Of a DNA stretch of 64,000 nt, positions 46,493-57,291 are shown one piece after another (position 1 is the stretch's first letter; every line of letters begins with the position of its first letter). The position numbers were made by a program, and so were the translations under genes. The notes under the pieces were generated by a model that saw only the letters and a program-made list of their open reading frames with translations, made no database searches and was not told the origin of the DNA. Source of the DNA: Pterobdella sp. o SKG-2022 (lineage: Eukaryota > Annelida > Clitellata > Hirudinida > Piscicolidae); the NCBI GenBank assembly GCA_964035795.1, contig OZ038322.1:24200359-24264358 (forward strand). The letters run 5' to 3'.

Positions 46493-48848
46493 AGCGCCAC
46501 TGACAAAAAGAATTTGGTTTGATTGGAGCTATTTATTGAAATACAAACTTATGACAACTTCTAAAATATTTCAAATAAAACATTGCAACAATACAACTTT
46601 TAAGTTTTCACTATGTTGTATGCAACGAAAAATTACTTAGATCAAATAAAATACAAGAAGATTAGACAAAAACATTTTACTTTTTTTTTAAATGAATATT
46701 AATAATGCCATCTGATTTTTGCCGTTTGACTCGCACAAAATAAGGCTGGTCAGAGAAAGCTTGATGGTTTACATAAAAAAAAAACAATAAAAAAACGGTT
46801 ATTCTCTTTTGAATTTGTTTTAAAAATTTCCTATCAAACTGGAAAATCCCTAATAAATCAAGCGAGCTGATAAAAATATAAATTTAAATTAAAAGCATGC
46901 AAACGATAATGTGAGTTCCCCCAACAAAAGGCTTCGTACATTCGAAACAAAAGTTAAAAAATGTTTTCTTCTTGCAAAAAAAACAAATGACGTTGAAATT
47001 TTAAGAAAAAATGCTGTATAGTGCAGTTCATAAAAATTCGCGCACTCTAAAGATTTGAATAAAATTTGACCAGGATTGATTTTCTTACATTCAACTATCA
47101 TTGAAAATCTTTTAAAGAATAAGCAACGAAACGAAAAAAAGCATCAAACTGAAGTATATTTTTGATGTTTTTAAACAATCGTCTTTGAAAAATCTGCTCA
47201 AAAATTCGCGCACCTTTTCTTTGACCGATAAAAGTAAACTTTTCAGTTTCTTTTGGCGCTAATAATTATTTCCGTGAACGATTATCAATTTAATTCAAAT
47301 ATTTGAAAACATTATGAAAAAATTTAATCAATTATTTGATAATGAGAAAGTTGAACTTTCAGTATATAAAAGGGAGAGTTGGAGCAACAGAAAAATTAAC
47401 AAACAACTCGGAATAGGCAAAAAAATACTATTTGAAGAATTTGAACAACTCGAAGTTTAAAAAAACACGTGGAAGAAAGAAAAATTGACCAAAAGAGATG
47501 TTCGCCACATTGTTAGAACCGCTTCAAAAACAATCAAAAAATCATTGGATTTGCCTGTTGTTGCATCCACAATACGTCGAGTGTTGAAGGATTTTAAAAA
47601 TCTGCAGTATTCACAACGCAAACCAGCACCAGACTTAAAGACAGCTCATAAAAAAGAATGAAGTTTGCCGAAGAGAAAATTTTTTTGGAAGTCCGAATGA
47701 GACGAAATAATTTTTTCTGACGAAAAAAAATCCAATTTTGATGGACCAGGTGGATGTCAGTACTACTGGCATGATTTACGTAAAGATCCAGAGATTTTTA
47801 AAAACGTGTTGGCGGAGGAGGTTCAGTGATGGTTTGCGGAGAAATCAGCGTGGAAGGAAAGACCGACCTGGCAATTCTGACAAGATGTCAAAACTCAAAA
47901 AAATATTCCAAAACATTCAAAAACTATTTATTGCTCTTTCTGAATAAATTTCATGGCAAGAAATTTATTTTCCAACAAGACAATGCGGCGATTCACAAGA
48001 CCAAGCCGGCAAAATCATAAATTTCGCAACAAAAAATCAATCTTCTCGTATAGCCATCAAAGAGTCCAGACCTAAACTCTATTGAAAACGTTCGGGATTA
48101 TTTGACCAAAGAGGTTTATCGAAACGGAAAACAATATCAGTCCGTTCAAGACCTTCAAACCGCCATTCTTCGTGTTTGGCAGGGTATGCCTCATATACTT
48201 GATTGGGTCAATGCCTAATCGATGTCTCAAAATTATGATTGGTCGAAAACAAACCATTAATATATAACTTTTAAAAAATTATCATAAAATAAAAATTACA
48301 TTCATTTTTAGTCGATTTAAAAAGTGCGCGAATTATTTTGAGCGGGTTTTTAGTCTCCGGTTTTAAAAAAACTGAACAACTTCGAAAGAATAAATTTTTT
48401 AAGCCAAAATTATATCAAATAGTTAGTTTTATTAAAGCTTCTTTATATACAAAATTTAATTAAAAATAATATTTTTTTAAAAAAGTTATTGCATAAAGTA
48501 AGAGTGCGTGAATTTTTGTGAGCTGCACTATAGCTCGAAATCAGTCTTATTAAAATCCAAATTCCCAACTTGAAACACAAATGCGTAATGTGAACTAAAA
48601 ATTATTGTTAATGCAAATACTGTACTAGAAACTAGCGTGTGTTAATTGAATCTTTTAGTTTCAAACCCAAATCTTAATGTAAAATCTGCCATGTTTCCTT
48701 TTGTTATGCCTCCGTTACCAGTCAATTTTGATAGTTTTTTTCAAATGGCCTTTTTATTCTTCCACTGCACCAAAGACGTACTAATTTAATTTAAATCTAC
48801 TATTTAAAAACCTATATAAGACGCTACAAATCTTAGATCATTTCAATT
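46493..48848. other. Spacer, metalloprotease B to mucin gene
   Basis: It holds the 3' UTR of copy B and, from 47017 to 48532, a dead Tc1-like element. The rest is AT-rich and includes the presumed promoter of the mucin gene, with a tatataag TATA-like sequence near 48816. Confidence 0.6.
47017..48532 (+). mobile_element. Tc1-like DNA transposon, inactivated
   Basis: Terminal inverted repeats of about 32 bp, tatagtgcagttcataaaaa at the left and its near-complement ending agctgcactata at the right, flanked by TA. The transposase lies on the plus strand: an N-terminal helix-turn-helix region (47370-47640; VASTIRRVLKDF), then FSDEKKSNF, YYWHDLRKDPEIF, FIFQQDNAAIHKTKPAKS and PDLNSIENVRDYLTKEVY. 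These are the DDE-type catalytic surroundings. In-frame stops near 47459, 47661 and 48018, plus frameshifts, make it non-functional. The element is otherwise full length (1.5 kb), so it is old but intact in outline. Confidence 0.92.
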
Positions 48849-51800
48849 ATGATTCTGGTACTTCCCTTTTTCACTCTCCTTGGACTGGTTGCTTCTTCTG
48901 AATTGCACAAAGAATCAGCCTTCAAACTCTTTCAGCTTCAAAATACCCTCGCCCCTCAAACGTGGCAAAAGGTTGCAAAGACCAGATCGAAAATTCTCTG
49001 CTTTGCCAGGTCAGTATGAATTGAATTTATTTGTGTCATAGATTTTTTTGATGTTTCATAACGTTATTCCTAATAAATTGGGCAACGACTGACCTTATGA
49101 TGTCTACCGCTACTTGTTTCTTCATTGTCTCAGCATTAACACTGATGAGTTAATCTTATGACAATATATAATGTTATTTAATATGTATTGTTATAGAACA
49201 CTCCTATATCTTAGAAATATCACACATATTCAAAAAATTGAAATGGAATCATGCAAATGAAAGCCAATTTGAAGGGATACGCAGGTGTCGCCCGCTATGG
49301 ATCCAACCTAATGATACAGAATGCTTTTTTGATTTTGTGAAAATGAATCATTGCTAATTATTAAAAACATAATAAAACTCAGTTACTCAACATGGGACCT
49401 TGCAAAGATTACGAATTGAAATAACTCAAGCGAGATCCAAATGATGAGTTCATGGCAGAGCGCTTCTGAACGATGAGTGAGGGGTGCCAAAAAAATTATT
49501 ATTTATACTTATACTCAATGACAGATGCAATGATGAAAGGTTTTGGATAGTGAGCTACTGCAATAAAAGTAGCCAATGTGTGTGTAGTCCCAGATCGATG
49601 CCGATTGTGAGAGAACAGAATGACTGTTGTAACATTTACAAGGTTTGTTAAAGTGTTATCCCCGTATAATGGCGTAATATGCCCTTATTTTTAAAAAATT
49701 ATAGATGGTAAATAATTAGATTAATTTAAATTTTCAATTTTTTCAGATCCATCCAAAAAAGAGTAGTATTTTAATGACATTGTTACTATCAAATAACGGA
49801 ACTTTGTTTTAATTATCTTTTTTAAATTGATTCTTTTTTAGGTTTGCTTACGTCTCAAGAACCTTCAACCCAAAAACCTTCAACTCAAGTAACTTCAACC
49901 CAAGAACCTTCAACTCAAGTAACTTTGACTCGAGAACCTTTGACTCAAGAACCTTTGACTCAAGAACCTTTGACTCAAGAACCTTTGACTCAAGAACCTT
50001 CAACTCAAGTAACTTTGACACGAGAACCTTTGACTCAAGAACCTTTGACTCAAGAACCTTTGACTCAAGAACCTTTGACTCAAGAACCTTTGACTCAAGA
50101 ACCTTTGACTCAAGAACCTTTGACTCGAGAACCTTCAACTCAAGTAACTTTGACTCAAGAACCTTCAACTCAAGTAACTTTGACACGAGAACCTTTGACT
50201 CAAGAACCTTCAACTCAAGTAACTTTGACACGAGAACCTTTGACTCAAGAACCTTTGACTCAAGAACCTTTGACTCAAGAACCTTTGACTCAAGAACCTT
50301 TGACTCAAGAACCTTTGACTCAAGTAACTTTGACTCGAGAACCTTCAACTCAAGTAACTTTGACACGAGAACCTTTGACTCAAGAACCTTTGACTCAAGA
50401 ACCTTCAACTCAAGTAACTTTGACACGAGAACCTTTGACTCAAGAACCTTTGACTCAAGAACCTTTGACTCAAGAACCTTTGACTCAAGAACCTTTGACT
50501 CAAGAACCTTTGACTCAAGAACCTTTGACTCAAGAACCTTTGACTCAAGTACCTTTGACTCAAGAACCTCTCACTCAAGAACCTTTGACTCAAGAACCTT
50601 TGACTCAAGAACCTTCAACTCAAGTAACTTTGAGACGAGAACCTTTAACTCAAGAACCTTCAACTCAAGTAACTTTGACACGAGAACCTTTGACTCAAGA
50701 ACCTTTGACTCAAGAACCTTTGACTCAAGAACCTTTGACTCAAGAACCTTTGACTCAAGTAACTTTGACTCGAGAACCTTCAACTCAAGTAACTTTGACA
50801 CGAGAACCTTTGACTCAAGAACCTTTGACTCAAGAACCTTTGACTCAAGAACCTTCAACTCAAGTAACTTTGACACGAGAACCTTTGACTCAAGAACCTT
50901 TGACTCAAGAACCTTTGACTCAAGAACCTTTGACTCGAGAACCTTCAACTCAAGTAACTTTGACACAAGAACCTTTGACTCAAGAATCTTTGACTCAAGA
51001 ACCTTTGACTCAAGAACCTTTGACTCAAGAACCTTTGACTCAAGAACCTTTGACTCAAGTACCTTTGACTCAAGAACCTCTCACTCAAGAACCTTTGACT
51101 CAAGAACCTTTGACTCAAGAACCTTTGACTCAAGAACCTTCAACTCAAGTAACTTTGAGACGAGAACCTTTAACTCAAGAACCTTCAACTCAAGTAACTT
51201 TGACACGAGAACCTTTGACTCAAGAACCTTTGACTCAAGAACCTTTGACTCAAGAACCTTTGACTCAAGAACCTTTGACTCAAGTAACTTTGACTCGAGA
51301 ACCTTCAACTCAAGTAACTTTGACACGAGAACCTTTGACTCAAGAACCTTTGACTCAAGAACCTTCAACTCAAGTAACTTTGACACGAGAACCTTTGACT
51401 CAAGAACCTTTGACTCAAGAACCTTTGACTCAAGAACCTTTGACTCAAGAACCTTCAACTCAAGTAACTTTGACACAAGAACCTTTGACTCAAGAATCTT
51501 TGACTCAAGAACCTTTGACTCAAGAACCTTTCACTCAAGAACCTTTCACTCAAGAACCTTTCACTCAAGAACCTTTCACTCAAGAACCTTCAACTCAAGT
51601 AACTTTGACACGAGAGCCTTTGACTCAAAAACCTTTCACTCAAGAACCTTTGACTCAAGAACCTTTGAGTCAAGTACCTTTGACTCAAGAACCTTTGACT
51701 CAAGAACCTTTGACTCAAGAACCTTTGACTCAAGAACCTTTGACTCAAGAACCTTTGACTCAAGAACCTTTGACTCAAGAATCTTTGACTCAAAAACCTT

Positions 51801-52462
51801 TGACTCAAGAACCTTTGACTCAAGAACCTTTGACTCAAGAACCTTTGACTCAAGAACCTTCAACTCAAGTAACTTTGAGACGAGAACCTTTAACTCAAGA
51901 ACCTTCAACTCAAGTAACTTTGACACGAGAACCTTTGACTCAAGAACCTTTGACTCAAGAACCTTTGACTCAAGAACCTTTGACTCAAGAACCTTTGACT
52001 CAAGTAACTTTGACTCGAGAACCTTCAACTCAAGTAACTTTGACACGAGAACCTTTGACTCAAGAACCTTTGACTCAAGAACCTTCAACTCAAGTAACTT
52101 TGACACGAGAACCTTTGACTCAAGAACCTTTGACTCAAGAACCTTTGACTCAAGAACCTTTGACTCGAGAACCTTCAACTCAAGTAACTTTGACACAAGA
52201 ACCTTTGACTCAAGAATCTTTGACTCAAGAACCTTTGACTCAAGAACCTTTCACTCAAGAACCTTTCACTCAAGAACCTTTCACTCAAGAACCTTTCACT
52301 CAAGAACCTTCAACTCAAGTAACTTTGACACGAGAGCCTTTGACTCAAAAACCTTTCACTCAAGAACCTTTGACTCAAGAACCTTTGAGTCAAGTACCTT
52401 TGACTCAAAAACCTTTCACTCAAGAACCTTTGACCCAAGAATTTTTGACCCAACAACGTTGA
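48849..52462 (+). CDS. Secreted PAN-like mucin with giant 5-residue repeat exon
   Basis: Exon 1, 48849-49009, codes a signal peptide (MILVLPFFTLLGLVASS) and the start of a cysteine module. Exon 2, 49525-49642, continues it (CNDERFWIVSYCNKSSQC, NDCCNIYK), giving a PAN/apple-like pattern. A small exon 3, 49747-49762 or -49765, links in phase to exon 4, 49842-52462. Exon 4 is about 870 codons of PLTQE, PSTQV and TLTRE repeats, 15 bp each. The Thr-rich repeats should be densely O-glycosylated. Total about 970 aa. It ends LTQEFLTQQR and stop, but one frame over the sequence continues as a natural-looking tail (LTEEATSDQYPFYAF), so a 1-nt indel near 52455 is likely, real or an assembly error. The function is unknown; a gel-forming or protective secretion is the usual role of such proteins. 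Confidence 0.75.
49857..52460. repeat. 15-bp coding satellite with higher-order repeats
   Basis: About 173 units of acctttgactcaaga and variants (accttcaactcaagt, aactttgacacgaga). Variant marks recur in blocks: the rare tctcactcaaga unit occurs at 50571 and again exactly 510 bp later at 51081, and a further block repeats about 720 bp downstream. The array therefore grew by segmental duplication. Because the period is divisible by three, long ORFs appear in other frames on both strands; these are by-products. Confidence 0.97.
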
Positions 52463-53531
52463 CTGAAGAAGCCACTTCTGATCAATATCCGTTTTATGCT
52501 TTTAATACTTTTGGTTACTTCAATAATGATGACTAAGGTTGACTCAGAAAAAATGTCTTGTAGGCCACCAACAATTTTGAAAAATCAAAACCTGAGTTTA
52601 TAAGTACGAAATAATTACTATAATTTTCTTTAGCCAACGTAAACACTGCAAATTATTTGAAAACAAAAAGTAATTTTATTGAGAACCAAGCTTTTTGTTA
52701 GAAAAGTGACATTATCAATAAAATTAATTTTTGTGTTCAAATAATTTGCATTAAACTATAAAATTGTCGTGAAATAGTGTAATATATGTATGTTTTCAGA
52801 TAGTTTTTCGGCTTGATGCAAAAATTTTGTTTAATCTATAATGAGCTGAATATGATTTATATTAAGAGATTCTAAGTTAAAATTAATCTAGAATTTAAGC
52901 AAATTATAGAAATTTTCATTCTTTTTGAGTTTTACCATTGTTGCTGACTCTAAAATTTTTGATGTTGCGATAACGGTAGAATAAGATTGTTTTTTGGCTG
53001 TAACATATGCTGAACAACGTTATATAATATTTTTTGAAACATATGTACTCAATCCAATGTTTCTTTTCTATATAATTTTGCTCTTTTGAGAGTTATTGTA
53101 AACTTATTGAAATGTAACGAACAAATTTGTGCAAATTAAGAATTCAAACTTAGTTTTAATCTTTTAATCCACCAATCTATTCCAATCCTATTCTTAGGCT
53201 TCCTTTTTGACGAACAATTTTAAAATAAATTCAACCTGAAAATTATTTTAAATTTTTATTTTTCAAATATATAAAACAGTTAATTGCTTAGGTAGCTTGC
53301 AATTCCTCACCTTGGCGAAGAAAACCGGAAGAAAATATTAGTTTTATTGACTGGCATACTTTATTTGTTGTTAAATAAAATCTAATTATTTTTTGTGGAA
53401 TTCCTATATTAAAATGTTCTTCCAATTAAAAATTTTGATCAATAAACTTCAAAAGGATAGTACAAATAAAGAAATTTATCATTCAGTGTAATGTGCCATC
53501 AAAAGTTTGAAACTTTATGAGCGGATTCCAT
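52463..53531. other. Spacer between mucin and serpin 3' ends
   Basis: The convergent 3' ends of two genes meet here. It contains the out-of-frame mucin tail (to about 52536), a MITE at 52647-52750 and AT-rich sequence with several AATAAA-like signals. No other gene seen. Confidence 0.6.
52647..52750. mobile_element. MITE, second copy of the 40239 family
   Basis: Left end tgcaaattatttgaaaacaa, right end inverted (tgtgttcaaataatttgca). The central part (caagctttttgttagaaaag, gacattatcaa) is shared with the copy at 40239. Confidence 0.75.
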
Positions 53532-55300
53532 TCATTCCCCAGAAAACCTTCCCATAAACAGAACCACTCCAGTTTGCTTATCACGAATGAAAAAAAAGAA
53601 CGGATGATCTGCTTTAAAGGTAAGGGGCAATGATCTGAGATTTACAATGACAGATGTGGCTGCAGCAGCTTCCGACCCTTCTTCATTAACCTCGATGACA
53701 GCTTTGTGAGAAGCTGAAGATGCATATAATTGCCTGCTACCATCCATACCAGATAAATCAGCTTGACCAGTAAACAACTTTTCTACTCCTAGATTTTTTA
53801 AATTCTGAGTCAAAGAATAAGTTTGTTCCATTTTAAACTTCGGCAGTTGTATAAGAATTTCTTTTTGTTCAAATTTCAAAGAAAACACGCTTTCATCAAG
53901 TTTCTTTTCAAGCTCGGAGATCTTTCTATCGCTCGGCAAAATTATCACCATGCTGAGTCTGTCTCCTTTGTATGGAAGTTCAAGAATTAAACTTTTTAAT
54001 GACTCGCTATAAACAAAGTTGGTTTTCATTTTAGCATGCATCATTGGAAGTTGAATCACTCTGCCGCCCTCAAGAAAAAAACTTCCATCTTTTGTTTCGT
54101 TAGCATCAAATTTCTGCTTCCAATCAGCTTTGAAATATATGGCATTCACAAGAATAAGCCTTGTTGCCATACCAAAAGAATCAGCATTCAACAGATCTTT
54201 TATTTTGCCCTCCGTATTGTTGGCCACCCATCCATTGATTGTATTTAATGTTGCAGATTTGTTATTTTTTGGGAAAAATGTTAGCGGATCATGTTTTCAT
54301 CTTGTTACAACATAAAAATGTTTTATCAATTTTATTATATATTATATAAATTCGTTATCTTTATTTAATTATTAATGTAAATTATTCAAAGTATTTACTT
54401 GAAATCGACCGATGTTAGTGGGGCACAGTAGAAGTTCAAAGCATTTGTTATGAAAGACTCGAGAAACGTGTAATTTTTGCTTCCATAAAGGTTGTTTGCC
54501 AAACTCAGTGTATAATTGGTTTCCCATGTGAACAAATCAACCCTTAACTTTTTGAACCAATAATGCATTAGTGTCGCTTGATCTTCAGTCACGTTCATAA
54601 CATTCAGAATCTCTCTTAAAGTATCACCTTTGGCTCCCAAACTGGTCAATCCCAGTACAAATGCTATGCTAGTTGGAGAAAAAAACACGTTTCCCGGCAT
54701 TTTGGCTAGTTCCTTATACAAACTCAGACCCAGAATGGCGCTTGGGCGGGTCTCTAGTTCTACATCACAAGATTCAGTACTGAATGCAACCTTGAAAGTT
54801 TATTACATATAATTATGAATTAATTATATTGTTTCAATCATAAATTATCTATATTTATAAAAAAATAGAAATAAATATATTTAAAATCATTCCGAATTAA
54901 AAAATTAAATGTAAAAAAGTTGAATAATTTGGAAATAATTGGATATTTTATAAAAACTAGCTGAAATTGATTAAACAAGCGAAGTTCACTATGTGAATTA
55001 ATAATGAAAGAATTAGATTTGAAAAAATAAATAAAGAAATAGAACTTATCTTCAAAGTTATTAGACTAATGGTTTGTGGCAAAGTTGAATTCGTCGAAAA
55101 TATTAGTTGAATAAAAAAAGTATCGAAATATTGCTTATTTTTGAAGTTATTTTTTAAAAAAATCACTCAGACATTGATACATAATGTCTCTGAAGAAAAC
55201 AAAACACATGTAAGAAATATAATTTATAAAAGCTGAAGGATCTTACATGCACAGATATGGCAAAGAGGAAAGAGAGAAGCTTCGAATGAGGAACGATCAT
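53532..55300 (-). CDS. Secreted serpin, predicted trypsin-like-protease inhibitor
   Basis: Serpins trap serine proteases through a cleavable reactive-centre loop. Exon 1, 55300-55247, codes a signal peptide (MIVPHSKLLSFLFAISVH). Exon 2, 54790-54399, covers helices A-F (GNVFFSPTSIAFVLGLTSLG). Exon 3 starts near 54267 and ends 53532 (INGWVANNTEGKI, LILVNAIYFKADWKQKF, HPFFFFIRDKQTG, LFMGRFSGE). Total about 394 aa, normal for the family. The hinge EEGSEAAAATS is of the inhibitory type. Counting from the P17 Glu gives P1 Arg and P1' Ser (NLR/SLPL), predicting inhibition of trypsin-like enzymes. Oddity: no AG acceptor gives an open frame at the start of exon 3. The only nearby AG (near 54296) leads to stops, while a pyrimidine tract ttttccc followed by AAA stands where an acceptor would fit. 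The gene may be a recent pseudogene or carry a sequence error. Confidence 0.85.
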
Positions 55301-56253
55301 TTTCACACATCCGCTTGCAACACATTTCTTTTCTTATATTTACAGTTTTCTACTTTATTGATTCACGAGAGTTAATTTTTTCTTCAAAGGTTCGTGGTCA
55401 CGCAAGAGGCATAAACTTTGCTTTCAATAAAGATGTTGCCGGGTGGATATTATCACACTAAATATCGACCTTTAATTGGCCGATTGTTCAATTTTTTTTC
55501 CAATAAAATGATTTTTTTAATATATTTTCGTTAAATTATTAAATTAATATCTTCCAAGTTAAAAACTTCAGTTTTCTAACCTTTATTTAAAAACTAGCTT
55601 TAAGATCTTCAATCTGATAATTAAACACAAACGGTTGGACAGGCTTATAAAAGTATATATAGCAGAGCTATTTTATTGATGTATAAAAGTCTCTAGTTTA
55701 TGACACAGCAACTTCACATGGACTTTAAGTGCATCATTCTTCGTATCATTTAATAATCATTTATAACCATTTGAGCCGAGTCTATCAATAATATTGCGCT
55801 ATAAAAAGTTAACTGACTTTTGTCATTTTTTTAATTTTAAAAAATTCCACTATCACTATATCTTCAAGTTTGAACCCAAGCAAGCAAAATCACAGGCAAG
55901 CAACTGATACCATCTGAAGTTTTGTAAATAGTTATCATATTTAGCAATAAAAAAACATAATTGGATTTATACAATCATTTTAAACAACATTATATAGTCA
56001 ATACAAAAAACACTTGCATTATGACATCACAAGAGACAACTGCCGTCTGGAACCAAAACAACATTCCTCCTTCTCCATCAAATCTTAGGACTAACTATAA
56101 AGAGCCCGCAAACATTAACGAAGCCGCTTCAAGTGGCTATAATAAGGCTAAACTTTTTAAATGAATCTTTCCAAAACAGCTCATCTCCTTCATCCTCAAA
56201 CAAACAAATACAAGTAAAGTAGCATGGAAACCAACAATGAAATCAATTGAACC

Positions 56254-56425
56254 GGACCGTATAGCTAAGCGGTAGAGCATTAGACTAAGTACCTAAAATT
56301 ACCAGGTTCGATCCCGCGTGGGCCGACAATTAGCACCTGTTCCACAGTGTTTTTTGCTACATTAAATTAGTAGCAAGCGCTTTGATCTATAATAAAAAGC
56401 GCTTTATAAATACCGCCTTACATTA
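56254..56425 (+). mobile_element. tRNA-derived SINE, best-preserved copy
   Basis: The head has a near-consensus A box (tagctaagcgg) and B box (ggttcgatccc), followed by gggccgacaattagcacctg, ttccacagtg, gtagcaagcgctttga and a tail ctttataaataccgccttac. The same order occurs at 26021 (minus) and 29409. Confidence 0.85.
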
Positions 56426-56768
56426 CATAAGATTAACTTACTCACAATCAGCTCTGTAGAAACTCCATATTTCAGAAGGTACCTTGATGACATCACTAGC
56501 TGAAAAATCGATTTTCAATTTCTCTCATGCTTGAATGCTGCTGAAACAGCGTTTTATGCAGAGTATTGTTGCAACTACTCAAAAGATACTATTAGTCAAG
56601 CAAAATCACTATAATGAACACTGCATAGAGCCACACACTTATGACACTAAATTCGTCAAGGTGTAACAAAAATGACACCATCACAGTTAACAAACCGCTT
56701 ATTTGAAGCAATGAAACATCGCCATTATAAAAGTGTATTTTTGATGATTTCACACTAGCCACAATCAA

Positions 56769-56923
56769 ACAAGTATATTCAAAAACACAAATAAATTTTA
56801 TTGAGATACAAAGCTTTTTGTTAACTAAATAACATTTTCAAGTATGAGTATACATTTGAAAATGTTACTAACAAAAAGCTTTGTGTTTCAATAAAATTTG
56901 TTTGTGTTCCTAAATATACTTGT
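56769..56923. mobile_element. Hairpin MITE with about 75-bp inverted arms
   Basis: The left arm acaagtatattcaaaaacac through aagctttttgtta is inverted, with few mismatches, in the right arm (taacaaaaagctttgtgttt to aaatatacttgt). Almost the whole element is stem. Internal aagctttttgtta and tttattga motifs link it to the copies at 40239 and 52647, and a half-copy lies at 2694. Confidence 0.85.
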
Positions 56924-57291
56924 GTTTTTGATCTCAAACACACCTTCATAAACTTATCTACACACAAAATGTTCTACACATTGTACAACAAATTAATGGA
57001 GACACTGAAAAGAAACTTGCAAAAAAAGCATGATTAATATTTCTTTTTGTTAAGAAAGTGTTAAAATTATTTCATATACTTCCATGTTTTTTTTTTAAAG
57101 TTTTAATATTTCTTATTGAAAACAGTTTTTTTTAATTCTTCATTAATATTTGAATTATTTATTTGTGAAATTTATTTTTCAAAATATTGAATAACAGATC
57201 AATTGCGGTAAATCTAAAAATAATAACAGAGCAATTAAAAGTGTCTCGTGTTGAACTGAACTGACGTTAACGATCAAGTTTGATATTAGCG

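Larger units (their letters stand above)
55301..57291. other. Divergent spacer between serpin and Hakai
   Basis: Both promoters should lie here. It contains a short ORF (55961-56164) of no recognised family in a less AT-rich patch, a SINE (56254-56425) and a hairpin MITE (56769-56923). Confidence 0.6.

Noticed and set aside
49848..52196. Long minus-strand ORFs (LESKV and SQRFL repeats) opposite the mucin exon.
   Set aside because: They are complements of a 15-bp repeat whose period is divisible by three. There is no independent start, splice or homology evidence.
56254..56330. tRNA gene with good A and B boxes.
   Set aside because: The anticodon stem is mismatched and the same tRNA-like head plus a shared non-tRNA body occurs at other sites, so it is a SINE.
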